DNA of 64,000 nt, from positions 186,690-250,689 of the forward strand of contig JAKMXF010000354.1 in NCBI GenBank assembly GCA_024704765.1, given 5' to 3'. This stretch comes from Oopsacas minuta. Taxonomy: Eukaryota > Porifera > Hexactinellida > Lyssacinosida > Leucopsacidae. This document shows, piece by piece, positions 50,094 through 62,100 of the stretch; the first letter of the stretch is position 1; each line of letters begins with the position of its first letter. The notes under the pieces were generated by a model. It worked only from the letters and a program-made list of their open reading frames with translations. It was not told the DNA's origin and ran no database searches. A program made the translations under genes and the position numbers.

Positions 50094-51611
50094 CTATTGG
50101 GCAAGTTGTGGAATAACAGTATCTCCATTAACATTCCATATCTTGTATTCAGCACTAGAGAGTTCTCTATTGATAACTAGTTTGTATTTGGATTGAGGGA
50201 ATGATACCACAGATCTTGGTTCTATCACTATACCACTAATAGTGAAATCAAGAATACGGAAATTGATAAGAATATAAGCAGTGAGTCCAGTACAGAGAGG
50301 GTCTTCCCCTGGTACAGATTCTCCCGGGTCTTCTGGGAATGTTACTGTAGCTTGTAATGTTTGTTCTAGGTTTTTAGGAAATTTCTTATCAACATTCCAG
50401 ATTAGGCGTCTCTGGTCGCTAGAAATAGATACCTGCATAGAAGCAGGACGTATATCAGCTGTTTGAATAGGACCTCTGTTAAAGAGAGGGATAGTAATTT
50501 CAAGATATTCAAAGTTATTCCTTACTCGTTCATCTAATTTCAAATGAATATAGAACTCTAATTTATGTGTACCTTTCATTTCATAGTATGCTTTGATTGG
50601 AGCAAAATCAGAGTGTACTGGCAGATTCCTCTCAGAGCAGGAATACTCACATACCGTGAACCATCCGAGGGGAGGAGAGAATCGTATTTTTGTAGAAGAA
50701 GTGGTGTGAGCAAGCATGAGAGGTCCTTGTAGCGTAATTGAGTTCGTTTCTTCAGGATCAGGAGTTGAAGCTTGAGCATCAAACATGTGAACACTTGGAT
50801 GTGTGTGTATAGTTCGTAGGCCAAATCCTCCCTGGGGGATAACCAGGTTAAGCGTTATCTCAGGGACTCCTTCTAGCTCTGTTTTACACTGCACAGTACC
50901 GTAAGTGTTCCAGAACGTAGTAGAACGAGTAAGATCCCATTGTGTGAGTTGAACTTTCTCTGCAATTTTCAGAGTTAGTTTAGGATTACCTTTGAATACC
51001 ACAGGTTTCCAAGAGGGTAGATCAGGCAGTTGGGAGGGTAGTGTCTGCTCAGTGAGTACTGGTACATAAGACGAATATGTATTCACATTAGTTTCTAGAA
51101 TTGTCCCCATAGGGACAGATATAGACAGAAACTGGTGTAGAGAAGAAAGGAAAGGACCATCAACTTTAATCTTTTCAGGTGAATTGCTTAATATCTGTGC
51201 CATAGAAATCAATAGCTCTAATGCTACTGGTATTGAAGGTATTTCAATAGGAATAGGTCTCTCTTCTGATAGCTTATGTTGTGACAAGGGTAGTGTTACA
51301 AAGTATATGTTCTTCTGTTGAATTAACACTACAGGCCATAATCTGCCTTCAAACAATTCATACACAGGTTTAGACCAATTCTTATCACAAGATCTAATGG
51401 TAGTCTGGCTCAAGTCATTCTCCCTCACTGAGCCAACCTCCTGCATAACTGCATTACACATATCTTTGTCGGATGGCACTGGGAAGTGCGGAAAAGGTTT
51501 GGAGGAATATTTCAGTGCTCTTCTTTCTATGTTAGGATAACGACGGGAGTATAGTACTGATGGGGGATGATCTGAGTAGTCTAAAATAACCCAAACTCCA
51601 CGAATTGACAT
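50094..51611 (-). CDS. AP5M1: AP-5 complex subunit mu-1
   Basis: AP-5 is an endolysosomal adaptor that works with SPG11/SPG15 in retrieval from late endosomes. The intronless frame gives 505 residues (human 490). The N-terminal longin-like part starts RGVWVILDY then YSRRYPNIERRA, as in human AP5M1, with ELFEGRLWPVVLI. The mu-homology domain begins near residue 205 (WKPVVFKGNPKLTLKIAEKV) and includes KLDERVRNNFEYLEITIPLF, NRGPIQTADIRP, LIWNVDKKFPK and CTGLTAYILINFRILDFTISG. The N-terminal match supports the start at 51611. Confidence 0.95.
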   Translation of the reverse strand: MSIRGVWVILDYSDHPPSVLYSRRYPNIERRALKYSSKPFPHFPVPSDKDMCNAVMQEVGSVRENDLSQTTIRSCDKNWSKPVYELFEGRLWPVVLIQQKNIYFVTLPLSQHKLSEERPIPIEIPSIPVALELLISMAQILSNSPEKIKVDGPFLSSLHQFLSISVPMGTILETNVNTYSSYVPVLTEQTLPSQLPDLPSWKPVVFKGNPKLTLKIAEKVQLTQWDLTRSTTFWNTYGTVQCKTELEGVPEITLNLVIPQGGFGLRTIHTHPSVHMFDAQASTPDPEETNSITLQGPLMLAHTTSSTKIRFSPPLGWFTVCEYSCSERNLPVHSDFAPIKAYYEMKGTHKLEFYIHLKLDERVRNNFEYLEITIPLFNRGPIQTADIRPASMQVSISSDQRRLIWNVDKKFPKNLEQTLQATVTFPEDPGESVPGEDPLCTGLTAYILINFRILDFTISGIVIEPRSVVSFPQSKYKLVINRELSSAEYKIWNVNGDTVIPQLAQ

Positions 51612-52107
51612 ATCTAATAAATATTAATAAATAAATAACTTAGGATATACATATAAAGTATGAAAGTTTAACTTGCATAATCCAGATTATACGATGGTTG
51701 GATGATACGAGTATTGTATTATGAGGGATCGTGTAATAGCTCGAATGTACGTACACGTATACTGTGGGTATATTAGATCAACGAATTTTCGTCGCTGGAA
51801 ATTTGGTACCAGAGAAAATTAAACCCCCCTCCCTATAGCAATGAATATTCTATTCATGACAACTAAGGAATGCTTTATGTAGTGCAAAATATACCTCGCT
51901 ATTCCCCAACACTTGAAACATATTATCAAACAAGGAATAAAATATAACGAAAATATTCCTAGAACCAAATTACAGGAATTAATATCCTGAAGAACATCGT
52001 TCCTCCTTCGCCATGTAGACACAAAGAGAAGATGAAGTTCATTAACTTAAATTTTAATCAGATCTATAACAGGTGATAAAACAGAATGAAATATTAATAA
52101 ATCAGAA
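51612..52107. other. DHX37-AP5M1 intergenic region
   Basis: 496 bases. A Tigger-like fragment is suspected near 51670-51770 (ATAATCCAGATTATACGATG) without clear ends. No gene is present. Confidence 0.4.
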
Positions 52108-55100
52108 TCAAGAATTTGGAGGCCATGATGTAGATAATTGAGAGCTTATATTACGAGGTAACCAATGACAATACTCTTTAAATAGAAAAGTAGTATCTGT
52201 ACTCCACTCATTTTGAATTGTTACTTTACTCATAACATTCTTACTTCTCAGAGTATTGACAATATTCTCAGTCTCCTTAAGATATTTACCCCAAGGTTTG
52301 ACTAAACATTGAGTAGGATATCTCAGTAATTGAGAGTACTTTAAGAGTGACTCAAACACTTGTCCTTCTAAGAATGCTTTGGCAAATAGCTTATAAGTAA
52401 TAATATCAGATGAAGACATTTGTATTGGATAAGGAGGGAATCTCCATGACATGTTGTGATAGGAAAATTGCTTGAATTGTTTTAACACACCAGAGTTACT
52501 ATCGTAGATAGGAGCAGGGAATTGGAGTGGTGGTGAAAATGTGCAATAAGAATCGCAGACTTGAGGTATCCACAATAATTCGATTGGAAACAAACAACGC
52601 ATGTACATTTTGTTAGATTCGATTATATCTATAAATGCTACCCACTCAATGCTAGTTTGTTTTTTATATAAACAGCTGAATGGGTATATATATACAGGGG
52701 CTGAAGTGAGAGAGCATTCATATACTGGAATACGACTATCTGAATGATTTTCTGACTGATTTGATAAGTTAGCAATATGATCACCAAATCCTGACAGCAT
52801 TGCTCTACACAGTTTAATCTGTAGCTTTTTATCAGGAGGTAGGAGTTTATCTTTATGATTGAGATTTAGCTGTGGATACAGTCTGTTGAGAGATGAAGTT
52901 AGCAATTTCCGTAGCTTTAGTATTTCAATTATTTTTGTATCATTAATCCCATAAACATCACTTATTGTAGTTAATTCATCTTCAAAATCAGAAGCACAAA
53001 CTATTTTCAGAATTAACATTAAATCTCCCATCCAGCCGTCTTTAAGGTAAGATGGGGATATTCTAGAAGAATTACTAAACACCTGATCTAGAGTTGAGAG
53101 TCCGGAAATAATACAAATCAGATAATGTATCATATCCAATGAATGTGAATACTCGATCAATATTCTAGCTAATCTCGGTGCTATTGGCAGATTATTCATA
53201 TTCCTACCCAGAGAAGTTGGGACGGAATAATATGTACCATCAGTGACTCTCCTAGGAGATAAAGCGCCCAATTTGCATAATAAAATATCAGCTGACTCTA
53301 AGAGCTCTCTATCAGGTGGAGTAGGAAAAGGGAAGTTAGAAACATTTTGAATATTCATGCATTTCATTTGCAAATACAAATCATCCAAAGGACATTGTAG
53401 AATATCGGGTTGAGTGTGTTCAGGGAATTCATTCAGGAATACGGAAGAAGAATACAATCTATACAAGTGACCAGCAGATGTACGGCCAGCACGACCTGCA
53501 CGTTGCTCTGCACTAGCTTGAGAACACCAATCAACTCTAAACGTACTTACACCAGTGACTCTATCAACTAGTCTTCTTTTAACCTTTCCCGTGTCTACTA
53601 CATACTTAACATCTGGTATAGTTATACTGGTCTCAGCTACATTTGTACTCACTACTATTCTACGAGTTCTGTTAGGAATAGGTGTAAATACATGAGACTG
53701 TTCAAGTGTGGATAGCTGAGCGTGGAGAGGAAGGATCTGTAAAGCAATAGAGTCATTTTTACTCTGTGTGAAGTTATGTTCTTTCGTTAATTTCTCATAT
53801 TCAGATTGTATTCTATCACAAAGTGAATAAATCTCTCTTTTGCTAGTTAGAAACACTAGTATAGTTCCTAAAGGCTGCGATAAGTGGATGTCAATTATCT
53901 TGTTAAGAGCTCTAGTGACGTAATCATCAGTTGTTACACGTGAGAAGTGTATAGTAACCGGGTACTGTCTAGATTCTATGTGAATTACAGGTGGAATTCT
54001 TTCTACAGGAAATAGTTTACGATTTTCAATGAAATCTTCTAACCGAAGAGTAGCAGACATTATCACCAGTTTGAGTGGATTATTCCTTTCAGCTCTGATT
54101 CTGACTACACGAGATAGAATACCAATAAGAATATCTGTGTATACACTACGTTCATGTGCTTCATCCAGACAAACTACAGAATAGCTTGTTAGTAGAAAAT
54201 CACTCTCCAACTCTTTCATAAGCACACCATCTGTCATGAACTTTATAAGAGTGTTAGGACTGATAAGTTTATTGAATCTAGTTTGGAATCCAATAACATC
54301 ACTATTTGAGAATCCCATTTCTTGGGCAACTCTAGTGGCCATTAAAACAGCCGCCAATCTCCTAGGCTCTGTGACGCAGATCAAGCCTCTCTTGCAGCTG
54401 AGGTCGGAGTCAGGATCTGCATATCCTGCCTCGTAGAGAAACTGAGGAACTTGTGTAGTCTTACCTGATCCAGTGGAACCTGAAATAATTGTTACATCAT
54501 TTTCTCCAATGCTCTCCATTATTTGATATTCTTCTGAGAAAATAGGTAATTTCCTACGAGCTAACTGAGATTCAACAGACCTGGGAACGATACGAACAGT
54601 TCTTAGTTTGATGTGATTATTTGACATTTTTGAACGAGAATAATTAATAAATTTACATAATTTCTGACTGATAAAATATTGAAATTTCTTTTGAGACAAT
54701 AAATTCTGTCTTCTATCAGATTCTGTATTAAGTATTTCTATAATTCTTTTCAGAGTTAGAGTACTAACTGGTTTATTTCTCGAATTTGTTATCAAATGTG
54801 AAAGTAGTATTGATATGTCTTTTCGAAAGATGAATGACCTCTTTGCCTTCAATAATTCTTTACAAACAGATTTGAAATTTGTTAGTGAAGAAACAGAGGA
54901 ACATAATGAATTGAGAATAATAGAGAATAACCATTTAATCGAATACAAACATCTTTTCTTCCTATATTTCAGTTTCCAAGCAATACGGCTGTAAATAACA
55001 AACTTGTTTGTATATAAAGTTTTTAATAAAATATATAGAAGTTTAGTTGGGAATCTCTTTTCAAGTTCCGAAATAGATTTTTGAGTTTTCATAAGACTTA

Positions 55101-55116
55101 TGCTAATAAATTTCAA
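52108..55116 (-). CDS. DHX37: DEAH-box RNA helicase DHX37 (Dhr1/Ecm16)
   Basis: The yeast orthologue releases U3 snoRNA from the pre-18S region, so the site of action is the nucleolus. The intronless frame gives up to 1,002 residues (human 1,157). Motif I is GSTGSGKTTQVPQFLYEAG; Ia is TEPRRLAAV; II is DEAHERSVYTDILIG; III is SATLRLEDF; IV-VI include TNVAETSITIPDVKYVVDTG and QRAGRAGRT. DHX37-specific words are KVKRRLVDRVTGVSTFRVDW, INFPFPTPP-like NFPFPTPPDRELL, WRFPPYPIQM and the final YCHWLPRNISSQLSTSWPPN. All helicase motifs are intact. The acidic insertion between motifs III and IV of vertebrate DHX37 is much shorter. The first 160 residues (54630-55116) are hydrophobic/basic with no family match; the start could be any of several Met. 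Confidence 0.93.
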   Translation of the reverse strand: MKFISISLMKTQKSISELEKRFPTKLLYILLKTLYTNKFVIYSRIAWKLKYRKKRCLYSIKWLFSIILNSLCSSVSSLTNFKSVCKELLKAKRSFIFRKDISILLSHLITNSRNKPVSTLTLKRIIEILNTESDRRQNLLSQKKFQYFISQKLCKFINYSRSKMSNNHIKLRTVRIVPRSVESQLARRKLPIFSEEYQIMESIGENDVTIISGSTGSGKTTQVPQFLYEAGYADPDSDLSCKRGLICVTEPRRLAAVLMATRVAQEMGFSNSDVIGFQTRFNKLISPNTLIKFMTDGVLMKELESDFLLTSYSVVCLDEAHERSVYTDILIGILSRVVRIRAERNNPLKLVIMSATLRLEDFIENRKLFPVERIPPVIHIESRQYPVTIHFSRVTTDDYVTRALNKIIDIHLSQPLGTILVFLTSKREIYSLCDRIQSEYEKLTKEHNFTQSKNDSIALQILPLHAQLSTLEQSHVFTPIPNRTRRIVVSTNVAETSITIPDVKYVVDTGKVKRRLVDRVTGVSTFRVDWCSQASAEQRAGRAGRTSAGHLYRLYSSSVFLNEFPEHTQPDILQCPLDDLYLQMKCMNIQNVSNFPFPTPPDRELLESADILLCKLGALSPRRVTDGTYYSVPTSLGRNMNNLPIAPRLARILIEYSHSLDMIHYLICIISGLSTLDQVFSNSSRISPSYLKDGWMGDLMLILKIVCASDFEDELTTISDVYGINDTKIIEILKLRKLLTSSLNRLYPQLNLNHKDKLLPPDKKLQIKLCRAMLSGFGDHIANLSNQSENHSDSRIPVYECSLTSAPVYIYPFSCLYKKQTSIEWVAFIDIIESNKMYMRCLFPIELLWIPQVCDSYCTFSPPLQFPAPIYDSNSGVLKQFKQFSYHNMSWRFPPYPIQMSSSDIITYKLFAKAFLEGQVFESLLKYSQLLRYPTQCLVKPWGKYLKETENIVNTLRSKNVMSKVTIQNEWSTDTTFLFKEYCHWLPRNISSQLSTSWPPNS

Positions 55117-56115
55117 ATACGTATAAACAAAATACCAAAAATTTCAAAATTATTTCCATAAACACCAATTTATTCTGAATTTAGTAGCTACTACTGAGAT
55201 GGAACCGGTCTAGGGATCAACAGTAGATATCAAAGGATGCGCTTAAATCATAGACCTAATTACAAGTGTTACAAGCCAAATTTGAGTTATTTCGAGGTAT
55301 TAAAGGTGCATAGGTCATGCGGTTAATTAAGTGGTGTATAAAAGCTAATGTAACCATTTTGCCTTTTCTAATATCAATGACTGAAGTTTCCTCCTTGGAA
55401 CTCGAATAATGTGTTAAATAAGCTAAAACAACATACAGGGTTACTTATCCACTAATCCCAAGGTAAATACACTCAACACCTCAAATAGTGTGCTAAAATA
55501 CGCTAGAACCATACCCAAGCTTTACACAGAACATTTAACGCGAATGCTCTGTGTATTATTTATTATATGGAGAAAATTCTTAGTCTATCAAATTAGTCAA
55601 GTAAACCGACCGGTCAACCCTGACCGTTTCCATCTCTGAGCAACTAGCCACCCCAATTAATATAGAAAAATTATATATTTAAATACAATTGAACTTCCGA
55701 GATCCGGGCACAGGGTACCCCATATACGAGTATGTCAACTTGGCGTCTCGCCAAAGCCGTGAGATTTGGCATTTCAGCATCAAAATGTACAGTGAAAAGA
55801 ATCATAAAATGGCGTGGGGAGAGATTACACTTTTTGACCTCTAAAAAGGTGTGAGACTCAGTTGACATCTCTGGTACCCTCCAGACGAGACTGCCCGGGG
55901 GATTTCAGAGGTTCTACTGTAACATCATAGGTAGGAAAAGAATAATAAAAATAGCAATGTAACAAATAATCACACAAGTAGAAATCAGTATGTACAAATA
56001 TAATACATCTGAGTTAGTAAAACTAGTTCTATAAACACAGAGTCCTAGGGAGAAGATAAACGAAACAAGATATGATACCTAAAGTACATTCTTAACTAAT
56101 TAAAAATACTACAAA
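55117..56115. other. Sacsin-DHX37 intergenic region
   Basis: 1.0 kb with the DHX37 promoter, the sacsin-like 3' UTR and a MITE (55686-55919). I looked for a further sacsin exon (DnaJ HPD or HEPN) on the minus strand and saw none. Confidence 0.5.
55686..55919. mobile_element. Tigger-like MITE, 234 bp
   Basis: The left end is CAATTGAACTTCCGAGATCC and the right end, reverse complemented, is CAGTAGAACCTCTGAAATCC, with CCGGG on both arms just inside. TA flanks both (55684-55685, 55920-55921). Confidence 0.65.
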
Positions 56116-59100
56116 CTAATTTTGAGCTAGGTCATGAGGAAGTCGTCTTATTCCGAAATTGTTAAGAGCCAATTCAATCTCCGCTCCTTGGTACACATGA
56201 CATATTAGCAAGTGAATCAAACTCTTATCAAACAGATTCGCCAAATACTGGTTAAGCTCATACGTCATCTCAACTGGAAGACGTTCTCTTTTAAGTTCGT
56301 CTGTGTTGATAAGAATTGTATCTTTATCTTCATCAAGAAAGCACATACAAGCATTTCGTAACGGACGTCTTATTCGAGTACTAGTATCCAATATTTCGAT
56401 ATCAATCCTACTCACTGGAACTATTTCTAGTTTATTGATCTTATCAGTTATAGATAAGTATCCGTCTGCTAGCCTGTATTGATCCTCCTCTGTTTGATGG
56501 TAAATTTTTCTGTTTTTGATTCTAACTTTGCTCAAAATTTTAAGAGTATCGTGATAATAAATTCTCTTTAGCCCAGCAAATACTTCTACACTTTTCAATC
56601 TATTTTTCAATATATCGGCAAGATTATCTTCAGTGTTATATTTCTCATAAACCCATTGGGGTAATATCTGTTTAAACCTATCAGATAGGAATTTGATTCC
56701 AAGAATGTGAGGAGGAGCAAATGAACCTAATTTGTTGGGAGAGAGAGGTGCTAATATTCTGAGCTCTTCATCCACAGTGTGCACCCTGTTTAGGAGTTGA
56801 GTATCATCTCCATAGAAGAGGTGTGGGGAGTCGTATGAAATAAACTGATTCTTGTCACTGAGCAAGAGAATGCCCCCTCGTGCTATTTGCGTATCTGTAG
56901 GGAGAGAGTGGAGTTCTGAAATCAAGAAGGAAAATGCACTTTCCGATTTAGCACATAGAATATTATTTTGATTAAGCTGGTCACTACCATTTTCGCGGTG
57001 GATGCTCATCAGCACAAACTTGAAGTGTTCATAATTTGGATTTTCAGAAACCTTTAACTTCAACAGAAAATTAGTAACCTGTCTCAACTCGTGTGGACAT
57101 TGGAAGAGATAAGGACTAAGGTCATTACTCCAATTCATAACTAAATTCATAGGTTGATATAGTTTGGATTCAAAAAGTATACAATTTTTATTCTCAAACT
57201 CAGGAAGTGCGTTTGGACAATCCTGAAGATATTTGTAAGTTGCAATGAACAATTTCCTCAAATGTTGATCAACTTCCTCAAGAGTATAAATATTGCACAA
57301 CTCCATTAGTTTCTGTAAATGCTGTTTTACGAAGTGAATCGAAGGATTAAGCTTCAGACCCAGCAATTTCATTACTCGGTTGAAAGTAGTCTTAGAGGCA
57401 TCAGATACTGGATCTTTGAAGGATAAGACAGGATCAAAGATAGGAAATGACATACAGCAATAGTCATGGTGTTTGGATACGAGAGCCTGAGAGAAACATC
57501 CTAGCCTCCATTGTAGTCCAGGATTAACTACAGTTCCAACAAAAGTCTCTCTAACATGTAATGGTAGAAAGTTAAGTGTAGAAAATTGTTGAAGTAATAA
57601 GTCAACCTCCTCCGATTGATCCGAATAAATATGTGAATCCACAAAATCGATTAAAGCTTGAATTGGCAATTGAATATCATTGTATTCAAAATGATGGGGG
57701 TCATTCATAGCTACAACCTTCGCACAGTGCAAAATATCTTCCAAATTTATCTTAGTTTTTAAGCCAAGTGTGACTATCTTTGTGTATAGATCATTAACCT
57801 TAGCCCAGCATTGCGGAAGAAGTTTATCTACCTTGAAAGCAGCAAACAAATGAACATTGGAGCAATACAATTCGCTTGGTTTATACAAACATTGCTCATA
57901 ACCAGGAATATAAATAAACGGAAGTGATTTTAATATTGAAATCCAATCCTTATTCAGTGCAGAATGCTTGAATATGAAGAAAATAATAGCCTTCTGATCT
58001 TTAAACTCAAGACAAGGCAATACATTAATATTTAAGATGTAAGTCTCAATAAATTCATTTAGAGCTAAACAATGTATTCCAACCTGACTGCAAATGCTCA
58101 TGATTAAGTTGAGAGGATTGTGATGATTAATATGAGAAGAGAGAAAACAAATATTGTAAAGATCTCGCAGTTTTAGGATTAAATTCTCTGAAATTGGAAA
58201 TTTATCATCATTCAAATAACAAACTCGACATTCTTTGAGAGCAATAAGGTTATACTCATCGGGTTTGCATTCGGCTACAAACATTTTGATACGTGACAAA
58301 GTTTGCCAGTCACCACCCGACAAATATTTAAAAGTAATATTCGGAAACAGATTTCTTAATCTCTCAGCTTCCTCATCAGCTAATACAACTTCTATATTTT
58401 TAGCAGAACTAACACACTTGATAATACTGTTCCCATCAATTGTTCTAATTGCCTTAGATATTAAAAGATTCAATATTGGAGATACATTTTCTATTCCTTT
58501 AGGAGGATGTTTCTTATATTTTAAGTAGGGAGTCAAATGTAAGAAGGGACATTCAAACTTACATAAAATTTTTGTCAATAATGGCTCCATTTCGTCTGTA
58601 GCTAAATGAAAAAGGTGTGCAATTGGTTGGAACTCGGGATCTGCTAGTTGGTCTTTTCCATAGGTAACAGGGGCTAATTTGAAATGACTGAACTGAGCGA
58701 GTTTCTCGGGATCATGAACATTCTCGTAAATAAAATGCCAGAAGAGCAGGAAAAATTCTGGAGACGGTTGGTGGGATATGTACATATTGTGTTTTAGGAA
58801 CTGAATAGAAAGATTTTCAACATATCCATGGTGAGTCAATAGTTTGATAATGTGTGCATTGTATTCTTTAGATATAAATCTATCAGGATGGTGTGGCAGA
58901 AGCAAGGCATATTGTATTGTAAATGTTGGTTGTGTTAGGGAGAACCAACCAATAGTATTAGCAGAGTCTACCTTCAATGGAATGGAAGGAATTTGCTCCT
59001 CAGCTTTGGGGTCAATATCAAAGTGTGTCAGTATAAATTTCAAAATAATTAACAAGTTATAGAAGTTGAAAATACAGTTCTCCAAGGAACAGGGGTATTC

Positions 59101-62100
59101 GAGGTTATCTTTGCAGAGGTTTGATGTATGAAGGTTAATATACTGTAATACATCTAATGGGGTAACATATTTACATTTTGAACCATCTTCACTGCAAGCC
59201 TTGAAAGATTTAGCTAATGTATAAGGAGCTAGTGTCAGATGATATTTCAATTCAATGAGACATTTATTAAGCGTCACCATAGATTTACGTTTAGTTATAT
59301 CTGGTTCAACTTTCTTGAAAACTCCAGCATTAGGTCCGTGAACTGGGTACCAAGTACAATTAATGTTTCTATCGATATCGTCTGCTAATAGAACCTCTGA
59401 ATTAGATTTATATAGCATTGTTAATACTGATTTTCCAAGAGCCTGTAAGTATTCCATACTGTTAGATCCAGGTTCTGTATGTTCGATTATAGGAAATAGC
59501 GAATAATACCAATCAAAATACTCAACATCAGATAAGTCACAACATCTATTAACACCACCAGGTCCAAGATCATACAAGAGCTTAAAATACAAAGGAGCTA
59601 GCACGAGGTTCATGATTTCACAATGCCAAACATAATCCCATGATTTGGATCCACTGATCTCATCTTGATAGCTCACGTACTTTCTATATGGGTCTAGAAT
59701 GAATGGAGCATTTATATGTACGGGAAAGTTGAGAGAAGCACCAAAAGGAAGATGACAATAAAGATATCTCTTCTGGGGTGGAAAATGCCTATCTTTTGAA
59801 ATTAGCTCTACTGCAACGCTGGAGAAGAGGCGAAGTTTTTCTAATTCATACTTAGATTTATGTTTCTTTAACAGTTCTGATCTACCACAAAACATATTTA
59901 GATTTCCTTCGAAATGGTAAATTAACCATTCAATTTTATTTAAGACCTTCATTGTACCAGTTCTCATATTTGTGGGTACTTCTACTGTAATTCTATTTCG
60001 AAGTATTCGCATAGTTCTACTGTAGCCAGCGATTGGTTTCTCAACCTCAACTCTTCTACTTGTTAGAAGTTGTGAGAATATTTCTACATTACGAAGTACG
60101 ATAGGTTTACATGATGGAATACAACTTACTTCAAATATTTGAATCTGTTTAACATTACTAATGAAGGGTAGAAGCCTAGGAGCTTCGTTCTTCAGTTGTT
60201 CAAGTAATTTTCTCATTATTCTAACGTTTTCTTTAGTATCAAGATTCTTGTTAATAGTTGTATTAAGGGGAAATCGAAATATTGAAAATGATTTCCTTTT
60301 CCAAAGATTCTTCATGACACTTGGATACTTGTTAAGAATAGGATTTACGAAATAAGGTTCAAATTGGTGAGTAAAACAGGAAAGAGGCCTTTGTTTATTG
60401 AAAGTAACCTTTGTTCCAGGCCTCTTACCCTTTGGGATGTTGAGATGCTCTTTGTAAGGATCAAATACACAGAAAACATACTCTTCTCCATCATCAGAGC
60501 ACGTGAGAAGACATGGACAGCGTGTCAAATGGAAAACCGAATTAAAGCCAAGACCGAATCGCCCGATTGTGGTTTTGTTTTCCTTCCCTCCTATCCCAAC
60601 AGCCTGAATCCCTATCAAGTCATCAGGTGAGAAGGACTGATTGTTGTAAACAAGAAGCGAGGGTGTCTTTTGAAGTTCTTTCCACTTAGGTTTGTAGCCT
60701 GATGGACACAATGAAGTGTCTCCATATTCTTGGGTATCAAGTATAAATACAATTTTTGTAGCCTTGGCATCATCTGCATTTTGTATGAGCTCTTTGAAAA
60801 TGGTTACATCGAGAGGAAATTCTCGAAGAAGATTATCAATACGCTTTGACATATCCTCGTGCTGACCGAAGTCTTCCCATTCTTGTTCATATAATGTATC
60901 CATTTTACTCTTTGCGCCTAATTTGTGTGATACTTTGGTTGTTATTCTATGATTCACGAGTGATTCCCTCTCTTCTTCAGTAAACTCCACCCAGGGCACA
61001 TCGTTGATGTATAAACTTGAAGATAATTTGAGATTGTTATTCTCGGTAAGCAAGAATATGCCTTCAAAATTTCCATCATCTTTAACCTCGATAGCCTCGT
61101 TAATCAGCTTAATGACTAACTCACGTTCGTTTGGACCATTTCCTGAAAGGGTTGGTGAAGGCAGAGATTGATTACCGAAATGTTCCTTGATTAACGAGAT
61201 TATGTTAATAGCCATATTAGATGTAACTTTTGTAGGGAGTTTCATAAAAGTAAAGAATTTTTTGATTACTGATTCTTGATCTATCATTTCTGGGAGAATA
61301 AAAGAAACAAGAAAGGAGCTCTGATAACTAAGATAATCTGTTGAGGAAATCACTTTACTAATGGGATAGAACTTCTTTAGTGAACGAACCCAAAGCCATT
61401 TCCTTCCTTCAAGATTCTGTTGAATAATTAGTCTATTATTCTCTAAGTATTCATCCAATATATAACATTTCTTGGCTAGATAATTGTAAATAGCTCTACA
61501 TCGCTTTGTTACTTCCACCAGTTTATTAGAGAGGAGAGATTCATTCACCTCTAATATGAAGAGAGTTTCCATGACAGATTCTAGAGGAATGTCTTTGTCA
61601 GAGATGCCTAGGAGAGTGAGTGCGTGACACTGAGAATTCACCTCTTTCGTGATGATATGATAATCAACCGATAAGTGTTGTAGATCATTACCGCGACATT
61701 TGGCAGGTGAAGAGAACTTACATGCAATTTCAGGACATATAAAATTGAAAATAGAATCTTGGCATACAGGTATGAATCGAATATCAAAAAGCAAGTGTTG
61801 AATTTCTTCCCTTTGTGGTTGATCAATTCTGAGAGTATTCAAATAATCAAGTAAGCACTCTGAATGTGTGAGGCCCAGTTCTTCATTGTATTGAGAAAGT
61901 TCTAATGTTATGCCACACCTGTCTACTAACAAACCTAATGGAAGCCTATCAGTAATCACACCGAGGAGGTTAAGGGTATGAAAGGTCTCAGGAGATTCTT
62001 TTTCATCAAAGAGAGCATTAAATGAGCTGTGAGGTAGACGTTTGTCACGAGGATAGAATATCTGTTTGAATCGAGAGTTAGGACTCAATACCTGAGGGAT

